Origin: Panonychus citri
Lineage: Eukaryota > Arthropoda > Arachnida > Trombidiformes > Tetranychidae
NCBI RefSeq assembly: GCF_014898815.1
Contig: NW_026515445.1
Span: forward strand, 1,426,001 to 1,490,000
DNA: 64,000 nucleotides
Direction: 5' to 3'
Shown: one piece after another, positions 1-12,100 of the stretch
Layout of the letters: each line of letters starts with the position of its first letter
How positions within the stretch are numbered: the first letter of the stretch is position 1
Notes under the pieces: generated by a model
Told to the model about the DNA's origin: nothing
The model's database searches: none
Seen by the model: only the letters and a program-made list of their open reading frames with translations
Position numbers and translations under genes: made by a program

Positions 1-1337
1 ATTTTTTCATTAATTTCATCTGTATGTCTGTTGATTTCACGGGAATAACATATTCGAATTTATCAGGTAAATCTTTGGTAAGTAAATCATTGTTACGTCT
101 AATGAAAAGAAATTTAAAATTAAGTTAGAAATTCGCTTGTAGTGGATATACAGATGTAGATTAACATTTAGTGAGTAATATTAGCTTATAGTTATAATTA
201 CCTTTGAATGAATCCACGAATAAGCTTGTTTAACACATGAGTTTGTTGTTTCATTATATATTTGTCATGTTCGGTGCTATTTATACATTGTCCATTTGTA
301 ATTGGTCTTTCGAATTTGTTTATGAATTCCTCTTTTGTACCCAAGAAATGTGGTCGGACGAAATCGACCATACACCAGTATTCGACAAGGTTATTTTGTA
401 AAGGTGTCCCAGTAAGGATAAGTCTTCTTTGAGTTCTAATTCGTTTCAATTGCTTACAAGTTTTACTTTCGTTGTTTTTTATACGATGACCTTCATCACA
501 TATTACAAAATCAGGTCCTGGATCTAGTAATGCTTCTCTGAGTGAAGATTCGTTCACCATTTTACAAAAACATTCAAATCCTATTAATAATACACCACCT
601 TTGATTTTCCAATGATCTATAAGTAAAAAAAAAATTAAGTACAAAAAATTTATAATAGTTTTAATTAAATACTCACTTATTATTTGAATCTTCTCTAAGT
701 TAGTTTTTCCAGTATTAGCAATGGAAATTTCGAAAAGTCTTTTGTATTGTTTCGATTTCCTTGGTAACCATATTTCAAATTCTTTGAACCAATTATTTAG
801 AACGTTAACTGGTACAATAATCATTATCGATTTTGATTTGGTACATTTGAAGTAAATATCAACAAAACAAATTACTTGTAGTGTTTTACCTAATCCCATA
901 CTGTGTGCCAATATACAACCTAAACCTTTAGCTGAATTAAATTTTTGATAATTTCCGATGAGATTATCGTACATAAATCTAATTCCTCCAATTTGATGTG
1001 GTTTTAAGACCTTTGTTAAATGTTCAGCGACATATATTGGTGGTTGGTCATCATGATGTACGTTTATTCGAATATTCCCATTTTCATCAGGTACATTGTC
1101 TTTATCATCGTTATGATTTTTTATCGACGAAACAATTTGTTTTTGATTATCTTCATCGTCACTTGAAAGAAATATTTCATCAATATTTGTTTTTAATCTT
1201 TTTAACTCTTCGTCTCGAGCATTTTTTGTTTGTTCGCTTTCTGTTTCTTTTATCAATCGAATTCGTTTTCTCTTTATGAAATGATCATCTTCTACTTCTT
1301 TTTGTTTTGGAAGTTTGTTTTTTGTTGTTAAATCCAT
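1..1337 (-). CDS. RAD54L2: SNF2-family helicase, RAD54L2/ARIP4-like (3' part lies outside the window)
   Basis: ATP-dependent chromatin remodeller of the RAD54L2 (ARIP4) branch, close to ATRX; a nuclear DNA translocase. I place exons at 1337-677, 616-202 and 98-1, with phases 1 and 2 joining correctly; the gene continues off the left edge. The start is the ATG at 1337 (MDLTTKNK); an AG acceptor lies just upstream, so a 5' UTR intron is likely. A basic/acidic N-terminus precedes LKPHQIGGIRFMYDNL, a Walker A motif AHSMGLGKT (about residues 144-152), the motif II box DEGH (about 261-264, in CDEGHRIKN), LTGTPLQNN, and EYWCMVDFVRP with FERPITNGQCI, the last two being hallmarks of ARIP4 rather than ATRX. 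The intron at 617-676 is 60 nt, stop-free and in frame, so retention would add 20 residues between motifs Ia and II. The spacer expected in ARIP4 before DPGPDFVICDEGH is shorter here. Confidence 0.87.
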
Positions 1338-1539
1338 TTTTCTGTAATTTAAAAAAAATTTTAAAGGGTGAAAAAAATTTATCAAAATGATACTTTGAAA
1401 AGAAAAGTTTGATTTGCACATAAAAAGTTTGTAATTGGTTTCATTTAGATTGAAAAGTTGTTTGAATAAAAAAGTTTACAAATGAAAATGTATTGATATT
1501 GAAAATATGATGAAAAAAGAAAAAAAAAGAAAATATTAT

Positions 1540-2530
1540 CGCTTTTCAATTGAGAAGCAATAATAATTTCGTAGTAATATGAACAACTGCTTTTCGATTG
1601 AGAAGCAATAATAATTCTGTAATAATATGAATAACTGCTTCTCGATCGAGAAGCAATAACAAATTTAGATTGTTAGAATACATATGTTTCTTGATTAAGT
1701 AACAATAAAAATCTATGTATATTAAAGCAATTGCTTTTCATCAGAGAAGCAATGATAAATTTGTATTGTTGAAATATAATTACTTTTCAATTGAGAAGCA
1801 ATACCAAATCTGTCGATTAAAGCAATTGTTTCTCAATCAGGAAGTGATATTAAATCTATGCTAATTAAGAAAAGTGCTTCTTAATTAGTATGTGACAGTC
1901 AATTATTATTCGACTGAGAAGCAGTGACAAATCTGTTTAGATCAATTTAATTGTTTTTAATTTGAAAAACAATGATACTTAATGTTGATAATGAATATAA
2001 TTGCTTCTTAACTAAAAAGTAATAATAAATCGAACTAATAAATTGTAATTATTTCTCGATCGAGAAGAGTTAACAAAACTGTATCGATTTCTTCACAACT
2101 GAACAGTAATTATAAATATCTATTAATTAAAAAGTTTGCTTCTTAATTTTTCGATGATCAAGAATGATTTTTTATATATTCATTATATATTTATTTTCAA
2201 TCACAATATTTATAATAGTTTATTTTTGCTTTCATATTGAGTAGTAATTTTTTCAACAAACTGAATAAGTCTTAATTGAGTAGCAATTATTTTAATTGAC
2301 GATGAAATAAACGGTGATAATTAATTACTGGAATTCAACTGTTTTCAATTAAAAATTAAATCTAAATGTTAAATCTGTGTCGATCTCAAATCAATTGCTT
2401 CTTAATCGAGGAGCAATAATAAATTTAAACTAATAAATGACAATTACTATCGAGAAATAGTTAATTGTACCAGTAAAAATAACTTGCTTCTCAACCAAAA
2501 CTTATTGGTAAATAGATACTGATCAAAATT
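1540..2530. repeat. Palindromic minisatellite, ~48-50 bp units
   Basis: About 20 diverged tandem units. Each holds an inverted repeat with arms (TT)GCTTCTC and GAGAAGC(AA) around a 4-nt centre such as AATT, GATT or GATC, followed by AATAAYAAATYTG and an AT spacer. One unit at 1637-1654 is a perfect 18-bp palindrome. Units decay toward 2100-2500. There is no ORF in the stretch between the helicase start (1337) and the next gene remnant. Confidence 0.8.
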
Positions 2531-2973
2531 ATTACAAATATAATCTGGTGGTGTATTTACCTGAATGAATTCCAATTGTTGTGTAAGAGAAATTTAATAA
2601 TAATGTGAACGTCTTTTATGATCGAACATCAACAACAAGTTATCACAATTTTTTAACTGTCACCATCTAAACAACAGTAATTATATCGACATCACAATTG
2701 ATTAATTAACCAACGATTTATAAATCATATATAGTTTCTCATGGGAATTAATAGTCATTGGTAAATAAACAGTTAACTAATTAACAAAACTGTTGAAAAC
2801 AACAAGAGATGCGAATTTACACTTAAGACATAAAAGGTATAACAGAATTGATCAAATCGATCGGCTGATTTATGATTAGTTTTTAACAAGTTTGAAGTTA
2901 ATTTTATTTAGATTGAAAACTTGTAGTTGATTCAAATTAAAATTGTGTTAAAAGAACTTATAATTTATAATGA

Positions 2974-3521
2974 TTGATAAAATTTATCACGATTGAAATT
3001 GGTAAGATGAAACAATATGTAGTAGTTAAAGGTTGAATTTGTATTATCAGAATAGTGGAAATTTAGACTAATACACGATAATTGCTACTCAATTGAGAAG
3101 CAATAACAAATCCAGATTATTAGAATACATTTGTTTCTTAATTGAGTGACAATGAAAATTTAGTTAAATTAAAGCAATTGCTATTCGTCTGAGAAGCAAT
3201 GTTAATAAATCTGTATTGTTTGACTATATTAATTTTCAATTGAGAAGCAATATTAATTGTGTAGTGTTAAAACAATTGCTTCTCGATTGAGAAGCAATAA
3301 CAAATTTAGATTGTTAAGATACATATCTTTCATGATTGAGTAGCAATGAAAATCTATGCAAATTATAACAATTGCTTTTCGGATGAAAAGCAACAATTAA
3401 TCTGTATTATTGGACTATAATCTATGCTATTAAAAGAAATCGCTTCTCAATTGAGAAGTGATATTAAATCTGTGCTGATTAAAATAATTGCTTCTCAATT
3501 GAGATGTAATAATAAATTATT
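2974..3521. repeat. Direct repeat copy 1, containing palindromic satellite units
   Basis: A ~548-bp block beginning TTGATAAAATTTATCACG. It matches 4119-4604 with few substitutions, at an offset of 1145 bp. Roughly its last 450 bp are palindromic satellite units. The unit at 3372-3393 has arms TTGCTTTTC / GAAAAGCAA, a compensatory change relative to the usual TTGCTTCTC / GAGAAGCAA. Confidence 0.85.
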
Positions 3522-3639
3522 CTCAGCTGGTAACTGGTTTTGTTTTGTATTGTTTCCTCTCTCACTTTAAGATTAATGATTAACAAATCATTTCGTCAAA
3601 TCAGCTGATGATTTAGGAGATTTTAAATTTTCCTATGGA

Positions 3640-4117
3640 TTAAGTTAATTGTTGTGATTTTTTCTTTATAAATCTGAGAACTATTAAATGTTCATTGAGA
3701 CATTTTTTTGATAACAATTTTATCTAATTTGATGTTAACTTTTTCCAATATCTCAATAACTTCATCTGGTTAATTTTCTTGGCTTAATAAGAGATAAATT
3801 AATCCATCATCAGCAATTACATTGATTATTGTTTCGATAAATTTGTCAATCACTCGACGACCTTTGATTCCTTCAGCCCATGATTTGGTCAATAAATTGT
3901 CACTTTCAATCTAAAAAAGAAATGAACAAAAACAATTAGAATATCGTAAGAAATAATTTTCAATTAATTAAGCTTAATTGTTTCTCACCTCACAATCATT
4001 TGTAGGCACACAAGGTTGATTGAAGACAATTAAATCAATATTAGATTCTAATCGATGTTCCAATGAATCAATTAAATTGGTTAACACAATTTCAGGTGAA
4101 TAAATGAGATTATTGAG
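3640..4117 (-). pseudogene. N6AMT1: Truncated N6AMT1/HEMK2-like methyltransferase pseudogene
   Basis: Two exon remnants on the - strand read like the C-terminal half of the eRF1 glutamine methyltransferase N6AMT1 (HEMK2). Exon A (4117-3989) encodes IDLIVFNQPCVPTNDCE, which lines up with the family's DLLVFNPPYVVTP. Exon B (3910-3640) encodes SWAEGIKGRRVIDKF (family: AWAGGRNGREVMDRF) and then GLIYLLLSQEN. The exons are joined by GT/AG sites at 3988 and 3911. It is broken in four ways: the catalytic NPPY is NQPC, a TAA stop follows SQEN, a single-base frame change precedes the last segment EHLIVLRFIK, and the whole N-terminal SAM-binding part is missing because exon A stops at the neighbouring repeat. 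The splice sites survive, so it is a decayed genomic copy rather than a retrocopy. A functional locus is expected elsewhere. Confidence 0.8.
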
Positions 4118-4118
4118 G

Positions 4119-4720
4119 TTGATAAAATTTATCACGATTGAAATTGGTAAGATGAAACAATGTGTAGTAGTTAAAGGTTGAATTTTCAGAGTAGTGGAAA
4201 TTTAGACTAATACACGATAATTGCTAGTCAATTGAGAAGCAATAACAAATCCAGATTATTAGAATACATCTGTTTCTTGATTGAGTGATAATGGAAATTT
4301 AGTTAAATTAAAGCAATTGCTATTCGTCTGAGAAGCAATGTTAATAAATCTGTATTGTTTGACTATATTAATTTTCAATTGAGAAGCAATATTAATTGTG
4401 TAGTGTTAAAACAATTGCTTCTCGATTGAGAAGCAATAACAAATTTAGATTGTTAAGATACATATCTTCATGATTGAGTAGCAATGAAAATCTATGCAAA
4501 TTATAACAATTGCTTTTCGGATGAAAAGCAACAATTGAGAAGTGATATTAATCTGTGCTGATTAAAATAATTGCTTCTCAATTGAGATGTAATAATAAAT
4601 TATTTTCGATTGAGAAGCAGTGATAAATCTGTATAGATCAAATTAATCGTTCTGATGCTGATTAATGTTTCTTAATCGAGAAGTTATAATAAATTTAAAC
4701 AAATAAATTGTAATTACTTA
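4119..4720. repeat. Direct repeat copy 2 plus further palindromic satellite
   Basis: Positions 4119-4604 repeat 2974-3521. One internal segment of about 58 bp is missing near 4530, between short CAATT repeats. More satellite units continue to about 4720, 90 bp from the stop codon of the next gene. Confidence 0.82.
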
Positions 4721-4807
4721 TCGAGAGTTCGTAATTTGTCATAATACTTTTATTTTATCATTTTCGTCAATTTTTTTTATACAAAATATGCAAAACTAAG
4801 TTTACAA

Positions 4808-6692
4808 TTAATTTGTCAAGTGTTTTTCCTTGAAATGACGACCAATATTTGCATATTTAGCAACAATTTTCGGAGGTTGACAATAGCAGCAAATTGCAAC
4901 ATATTTACTGCTTGAAATATGTTGAATAACATTATTAATTCTATTTTTTCCGTCGTAATTACAATTTGGATGATATCCGCATTTATCACTTTTACATGTT
5001 TCAGTTTCTTGGTTGATTATTACAAAGTTTTTTGCCTGTTGTCTTATTTGTTTTAAGTTAATTTTTTCGTTAGTATCTTTATCGGTACAATAATATTTAA
5101 ATAGACGACTTTTTTGTGGGTCAGAACATTTGTTTTTATATGTTTCGACGAAACCATCATCATCAATAATTTCCGTTGGTAATGGTGGTCTCAAATCATT
5201 TGAAACAATAAACGTAATGTTTCTGTCCATTAAGTTGAGTTGCTGAAGGATATTTTCCGAAGTTTCTTTGTTTATTATAATTTGGTTGTTGAAACTCGAC
5301 GAAGAAGGTTCTGAAATTTCAAATGTAGATTGAATTTGATCATTAGCTTGAAATTCAATCAAACTGTTATTTGTTGCTATCAAAAAATCCACAACTGGAT
5401 TAGTTTCATTTGGATTCTGTATATATTCGATTGGTGGATTTGGGACAACAACTCCTTGATTGGCAATTTCAGTTTCAAAATTTTGAACTAATTGAGTTGG
5501 AAGATTTGGCACATCTTCCTCCATTGATATAAATTCTTCAACAATATTAGTTTCAAAATTTTGTAACAATTCAGTTGGTGAATTTGATGTATTATTGTCC
5601 ATTTGAACAACAGCTTCTTGATTGATAATTCCAGTTTCCAAATTTTGGACCAATTGTGTTGGAGGATCTGACACATCTTCTTCCATTGATATACATTCTT
5701 CAACAATTTCAGTCTCAAAATTTTGTAACAATTCAGTTGGTGGATTTGATGTATTATTGTCCATTTGAACAACAGCTTCTTGGTTGATAATCCTAGTTTC
5801 CAAATTTTGGACTAATTGAGTTGTAGGATTTGGCACATCTTCTTCTATTGATATAAATTCTTCAACAATTTTAGTCTCAAAATTTTGTAACAATTCGTTT
5901 GGTGAATTCGTTATATCTTCCGTTGGGACAACAACTCCTTCAGTTGGAGGATTTGATATATCTTCTCCCATCGAAATAAATTTTTCAACAACTTCAGTCG
6001 TCAAATTTTGAATTAATTTGGTTGAAGGATTTGTCATATCTTCTTCTATTGGAGCGATTTCATGGTCAATAGTTGTTGAAATTGTTGAACTTTCTTTTTC
6101 TTTGTTTTGAGATGATGACGTTGGTAGAGTACACAAAATATCATCACCGATATCTGGTAAGATATCAGGCATCAATTGGTTGTCGAAATCTTTAAAACTA
6201 TTAGTTGAGTGATCTTCGACAAGTTCAATGTTCTGAGAAAATTCTAAATACGAATCTAGAATGTGTTCATCGTGAATTTTGCAATAATCACGGAATACGA
6301 ATACTTGATCAGCATTTTGTTTTTTCGATTCTTTGTCGTTATATCCAAATCTCGGGATGGTCTTTTCTTTTAGTATATTTATAGTTGGGTCGAGTTTTGC
6401 GGTATAACATGAGTCCAAATATACTAGTATCTGTATTAATTCTATATAATTATAACCAGCGAATTGGTAATTGACATTGTGTTTAGCTTCTTTCAATTTT
6501 TTGAATAAAGCCAACCGATATTGTGATCTCAGTGGCTTTTTTGGCAAATTTAAAGCGGTGAAAATTTCTGCCTAAAATGTAAACAAAAGAAAAAATTAAT
6601 CATCGGTAAATAAATGTGGTTTAAGTTTAGAAGCTACTTACAATTTTTTTTGGACTAAATGATGTAAATGATTTGGAGCCAATATTCTCCAT
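4808..6692 (-). CDS. Unrecognised 604-aa acidic repeat protein with Cys/His-rich C-terminus
   Basis: I do not recognise this family. Two exons: 6692-6642 (17 codons from the ATG, MENIGSKSF) and 6571-4808, joined in phase 0 by a clean GTAAGT donor and TTTTAG acceptor. The N-terminal ~120 residues are mixed and look folded (YRLALFKKLKEAKHNV, FVFRDYCKIHDEHILDSYLEF). The middle is built of acidic repeats with a 54-aa period (162 bp at DNA level), for example TELLQNFETEIVEE, SMEEDV and NQEAVVQMDNN. The last ~110 residues hold a possible zinc-binding module: CKSDKCGYHPNC, then CCYCQPPKIVAKYANIGRHF with KEKH (C-x2-C...H-x4-H). That could be a C2H2 or transposase-type DNA-binding finger, but the function is unknown. 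It lies beside satellite DNA and the reading frame is intact, so it is probably a young or lineage-specific gene. Confidence 0.7.
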
Positions 6693-9170
6693 GGTAATTT
6701 TTCAATTAATTTCTTTAATCACACAATTTATAATTTTATCACATTTTATCACAAAATTATCAGATTAATCATAAAAATTTAATTATAATTGTTGATGTAA
6801 ATAATTGAATTTGCGAAGCAATGAATTTTAATTTTAAAAAGCTTTAATTTCAAATTATTCTATTCTAAATACAAAACCGCGTTTTTTGAATTTTGTTTTA
6901 TTTTTTTCATAATCGCGCCACTTTTATTTTCTTTTTTACATGGTTTATATTATCTTTCTGGGTCAGTTCCCATTTTGCGTCAGCAAAATTTGTTAATGTC
7001 TAGTTCTATCTGTAAATTAATACATTGAAATATGACAACTTGCAATTTTTATAGTTTTCTCAGTCAACTTCACATGATAATAGCTCAATAGGCTGATACT
7101 CATATAAATGTATTTTCTGTAAATTATGGGAATATAATTTATATTTCATAAGGTAAAGAATCTTAAATTCACTATATTTTCAAATAAAACTTTATCTAAT
7201 TGCCATGGATCTTGTTCAGAACTCACAATGCTCATAAAGAGAGAGATAAAAACACCTTCATGTCAACCAGAGCACTTTGAATAACCATTTATCTGAATCG
7301 TTTCCACGTTTGAACTTTAAAACTTTTCAATAAAATGAATCTAGTTTGAAGTTAGTTATTCTTGTTCAATTCATTACTTATATTACATTGAAATTCAGGA
7401 TAATATTGTAAATCTCTTTCTAGGGAATAAGATAAATTCATTAAAATAAAATTTTACTGGCGTGTTGAAGCTCATCAAAATGGGATGATAATTAATCAGA
7501 ATAAAAGATTTTATCCAAATATTTCGAGCCAATTGACCTGCAACTCACAAATATGAAAATGAGTTCGATAAAATTGAGTCCTTAGTGTTTTATTATCTCA
7601 GGGTATCCATTATTTCATACTTATGATGCTGAATTTTTTATATTCTGGACTCTTTGAAATCCCCTGGGCATTAACAGGGCTACAGATGATGCAAAGTTAT
7701 TCAAATATTGAGCCTCAATTATTGTTGACCAGTTGAAAATTATTAATAATTTTTGACTGATTGGCAACAAATTGAATGCAAAGGTTTCCAATTCTCGAGT
7801 CAAGAAGGAATCTCGATAATGTTGAGAGAAAAATGAATTATGTGAAGAAACAGAAGCGAAAAGTAAAGGAAATGATAAAAGAAGAGAAAAGAAAAAGTTC
7901 TGAAGAGAATGAGCAATTTCCCCACACCTAATGGATTCTTCGACTATTATCTCAGCCTTTTCATCTTCACCATCCAGTGAATTTTTAGATAGTCAAAAAA
8001 GATAAAAAAATCATGGAAAAAGAAAAGACGATGAAGATAATGATGGAAGCAATTTGTTCATCGAAGAAAAAAAATTGATTACTGAAAACTGAATTTCTAG
8101 TTCACACTTTTTGAACTCTATTCACAATTTAAGATAATCACATAATCATCGGATGGACATTCAATTGTCCGAATATTTTCTGGATGATGTTTTTTGTCTT
8201 TTTCCTTTTTTCTTTCTTCTCCAATGCGATGGAGACCGTTTATCATAATTTTATCTTCTCATATCATCAACATGATGTAAGTTCCATAAGCATTATCATC
8301 CTACTTATCATCTTTATCGAATTCTGGTTTTTAGTGGAAGCTGAAATGAGGATAAAAATATTCTATTTCCTAATAAACATGAGGTCTTGATGACCAACAT
8401 CATTGTTATAATGTTCATGATTTTATGAAATAGAATATTTTTTTAGAGCCATGATACGAAACGTGAATATAATCACAATCCGAGTCTTAAGAAGTTTTTT
8501 CTATAATAGAGAATTCGAGTTCTTTAGTCTTTCATCTTTATCCGTGGACATTGAGAGGCCAACTTCAGGAACTTCATGATAATCATATTCAGAAATATCA
8601 GTTTTTGTGAGTCAACTTTGAATTTTGAATGACAGGCTTAATGTGGTTAACATGTATTCATATTCACTTGAGAGGAAATATAATTAAATATTGAATTCTG
8701 TGTATGAATCATAAGTTATTTATCATAAAAATCATGATGATCCACAACTGTGACGATTTAATTTAATCACAACCATTTATTCATCTTCAGCTATCTTATC
8801 ACATTGAACTTATGGTACACAAATGACAGTAAGATATTAAAAACCTTGAATAACTCTTGATAATATCCGAGAAAAAAGTCTAAATTTAAAAGATATTAAA
8901 CTTTGGAACAAAAAAATGTCTTAATTAATAAAAATAATTCAATTTTCAATGGAATTCAATTTCATGATCGAAGTTAAGAATCTGATTTGAGCTCCATAAT
9001 ATAAATCGGATCTCATTAGTTTCGCAGTTATTGAATTCACCGGAAAATAGAAAAAATCTTTCATATTGCTGACTAAAGATTAGTTCGAATTTCATAAAAT
9101 TCGAAAATCGATCTCAATATTTAATCTGATATTATTTATATCATGAGCTTTACTTCACATTTCATTTCAG
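6693..9170. other. Intergenic / upstream stretch with no assignable gene
   Basis: AT-rich, with scattered short ORFs of poor composition (for example 8184-8390 + and 7621-7803 -). The missing 5' exon of the membrane-protein gene at 9171-18416 probably lies here, but I could not find an exon ending in phase 1 before a convincing donor. Confidence 0.5.
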
Positions 9171-12100
9171 ATGTTTTTGTTATTGGACTGTGCTTGATGA
9201 TCATGTCGGCATTGACGATAATCACATCAATCATCATGATCCTTGGAATAACTGGGGTAAGTTAATAAGATAATTTAGTTGAACGATTAATGAATAACCT
9301 GTTGATTGTTCAAATTAACTGATTCTCACAGGAAAATGTCAGCCTTTTGTTACCTTGGATAGCGACTATTTTTATCTTAACAATTCTTGAAGGAATCATA
9401 ACTGTATTCATGATAACAAGATCTGTAAGTACAAAGGTAAGACAATTAATCCATCAATCAGTTCAACATTTAGTTTAATCGTGATTAACAGTTTTCTTAC
9501 TATTAGATTAGTTTGACTTTCACCAAATATTAGTTTCTAGTGCAAATATAATCAATTAGCTTGATCAATGATTAGATTATGTTTTGTAGACTTGATTGTG
9601 ATTATGCTTTAACTGATTTGTTATTTTAATTGAAATTGTAACAGTTTGATTTGCAATTCAGCAGCTAATTAGTTAATTTACTTCTAGAAATTTAGCTTGT
9701 GTGATATTATGAGTATTTTAATCAAGCAGAATGAATTTAATTACTCAAATTGAAGTTCAGTATAATTTTGATGAGCACTAGATGATTATTGAATTATAAG
9801 CTTGTTAATTACGTCGCAAATAAATATCACATTAATAGACAATACAAATGTAGTCAAATTATTTGAATCAATCAATAACTATTTTAATGATCCACTTGAT
9901 TGTTTTCATGATAATCAAATGGTTGGAAACAATCAATTAAATTGTTAATGTAATCTTTGTAATCACTAAAATGATTGTCAAAAGTTTTTCTATCTCATCA
10001 GATTTCCTGTTTATCTTTGTTGTCAGATTAAAGGAGAATTGGAATCATGATTTAATTAATTGTTTACTCAGTAATTGTTTGATTTAGAAAGACTGATTTA
10101 AAACAATCACAAGCGATTAATGAGTAAACAAACTTTTAACTGATCCAAAAGTTGACCATCTAAAATAATGTCCAACTTAAGACCTTTAAAAGGAAAAGGA
10201 TTAATCGATATCATGCCGGAAATCAGGTTGTAATGAAAACTAAAATAATCGATTTGTAATCGGACGACAATCATGGATGTGATTGCGATGATTAAAAAAC
10301 AATTAGTTGATGATGATCGTATTATTTACCAAAACACTGTAACTTATTGTCAGATAAAATAAGAGATCTGGTAATGTACTAGTTGTAAATTGTAGATCGT
10401 GATGGAGAAAATGGTTGATTGCTGGAAATATTATGATAACATTTGATCAACATGATAATTTGATGGATGAGTTAACATTTACTGATCTCACATCAGAACT
10501 TTATCCAATTGGGGTTAACATGTTTCCTCTGTAAATTTGAACTATTTCTGTGAGATACTTTAATCGAATTAAGTCAAATTTATTCTTTATAAACATTAAT
10601 CAATCAGAACTCATGCAAACAATCAATTGTTTCAAACTTTTAGTGATACAATTAATCAAGTTCAATCAGGTTTATCAGATTCTACCATCGATCGGTAGTT
10701 AATTAATCTAAAGTGCTCATAACTCAATAATTTATGCTACAAGTTCTGGATTAAATTGTTGAATTGATTTTTGTACTGATTCCGTTTCCTGTATTGGAGT
10801 GAGTTATTTTCATACTTATTAATATTAATTTTAATATCTCTTTTATTATTAGTCTATCGATCCATTTATGATTTGTATGGTTACAGTTGATTTAATTATC
10901 TGCTCGGCAAATGTAAGTATTCACTGATTATTTAAAGTTCATCATTCATAGATAATAATTGACAGAGTTTATGGCAGAATATCAGTTGTTGAGTAAGTAG
11001 ATAAATTATCTAACCACGAAACTAGATCATGATGAAAATACATCCAAGGAAACAATCGAATTCTTGATTTAAACTTTTGTGTTGATATTTGACAATAAAC
11101 AACATGTAATTTGTCTGATGTTTACAGCAAAATCTTTAATCTGAGCTTATGCATCTTGATCTTGCTGATTCTGGTCAACTGATGTTGTTCACTTGTAGAT
11201 ACAAACTTTCAATCTGATTGTAAAGAATCGCAAGTCTGAATAAGAATGATTTTGTAACTTTATCAAGCTTATCAGTCAGAAACTATTGCTTATTCTCACC
11301 TAAAGATGCGGAATACATGCAACAGATAAGAATGATTGGAATGAGCTTACATGGGTTTATAATCGAGTTGTGATAGAATCGTAACAACAGTAAACATTCA
11401 GTCAACATGTAATCCTTTTCTTTTTTTTCCTAACAATAAATAAATCTACAGCTTAAATTACCATAAAATGTTTACACAAGTTCTGATTCATTCAGGAAAT
11501 TCAATTACTCGATGAGTAGAAGAAGGAAATTCTTGAGATAGTATTAAGAATCTAAGGTAACTCAAAGTCACAGGTTAATCAGAACTTTAAGTCTGTTCAC
11601 GTTGTTACTTGAAAACAACCAGAATTTAAATAATCAATATAATAAGTAAACAAGTAAACAAAATTTCAAAGTTCATCAATTTTCTCGGCGTTGATAATAA
11701 TAACCAAGAGAAATATCCTAATAATCCGATTGAAAACTTATCTCAAAATCTAACAGTTGGCTATGCAATAATTGTGTACGATTGCCTTTGAAGACTCCAA
11801 GTTTGAATTGTCTGAAAAGTTAGAACAGTTCATTGAAATTCAACCACCATGTCCCAGAATATTTCATCGATTTTTTATTCTTTTTATCGAAAAACAAAAC
11901 TTAAGCTTCAAATAAGATGAATGAAAAATTTTCTCGACTTATTGGACTATAAAGTTACTAATGAAACTGATTACACTTCAGTAATGATGATTTGATTCAG
12001 AACTTTTTTTAAATGATTGAATATTCTGAATTGACTAAGAAAAACTCACTCGCTTGAGGATTTGTTGGTTTATGAAAAAATTCATTATCTTTTACATCTT

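Noticed and set aside
998..1279. 93-aa + strand ORF
   Set aside because: It is the antisense shadow of the SNF2 helicase exon.
198..1421. Helicase start at 1421 (MCKSNFSFQ...)
   Set aside because: The region between 1338 and 1421 ends in an AG acceptor and has noncoding composition; MDLTT at 1337 is the better start.
1540..2530. Regularly spaced short palindromes look like a CRISPR array
   Set aside because: The genome is eukaryotic with introns; spacers are themselves related AT-rich repeats and unit spacing drifts. It is a minisatellite.
4808..6547. Start of the repeat protein at 6547
   Set aside because: The codon there is TTG; the exon continues to 6571 and joins an upstream exon with an ATG at 6692.
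8184..8390. 68-aa + ORF with a hydrophobic start, as a candidate first exon for the membrane-protein gene
   Set aside because: The GTAAGT donor inside it leaves phase 0, while the next exon needs phase 1.
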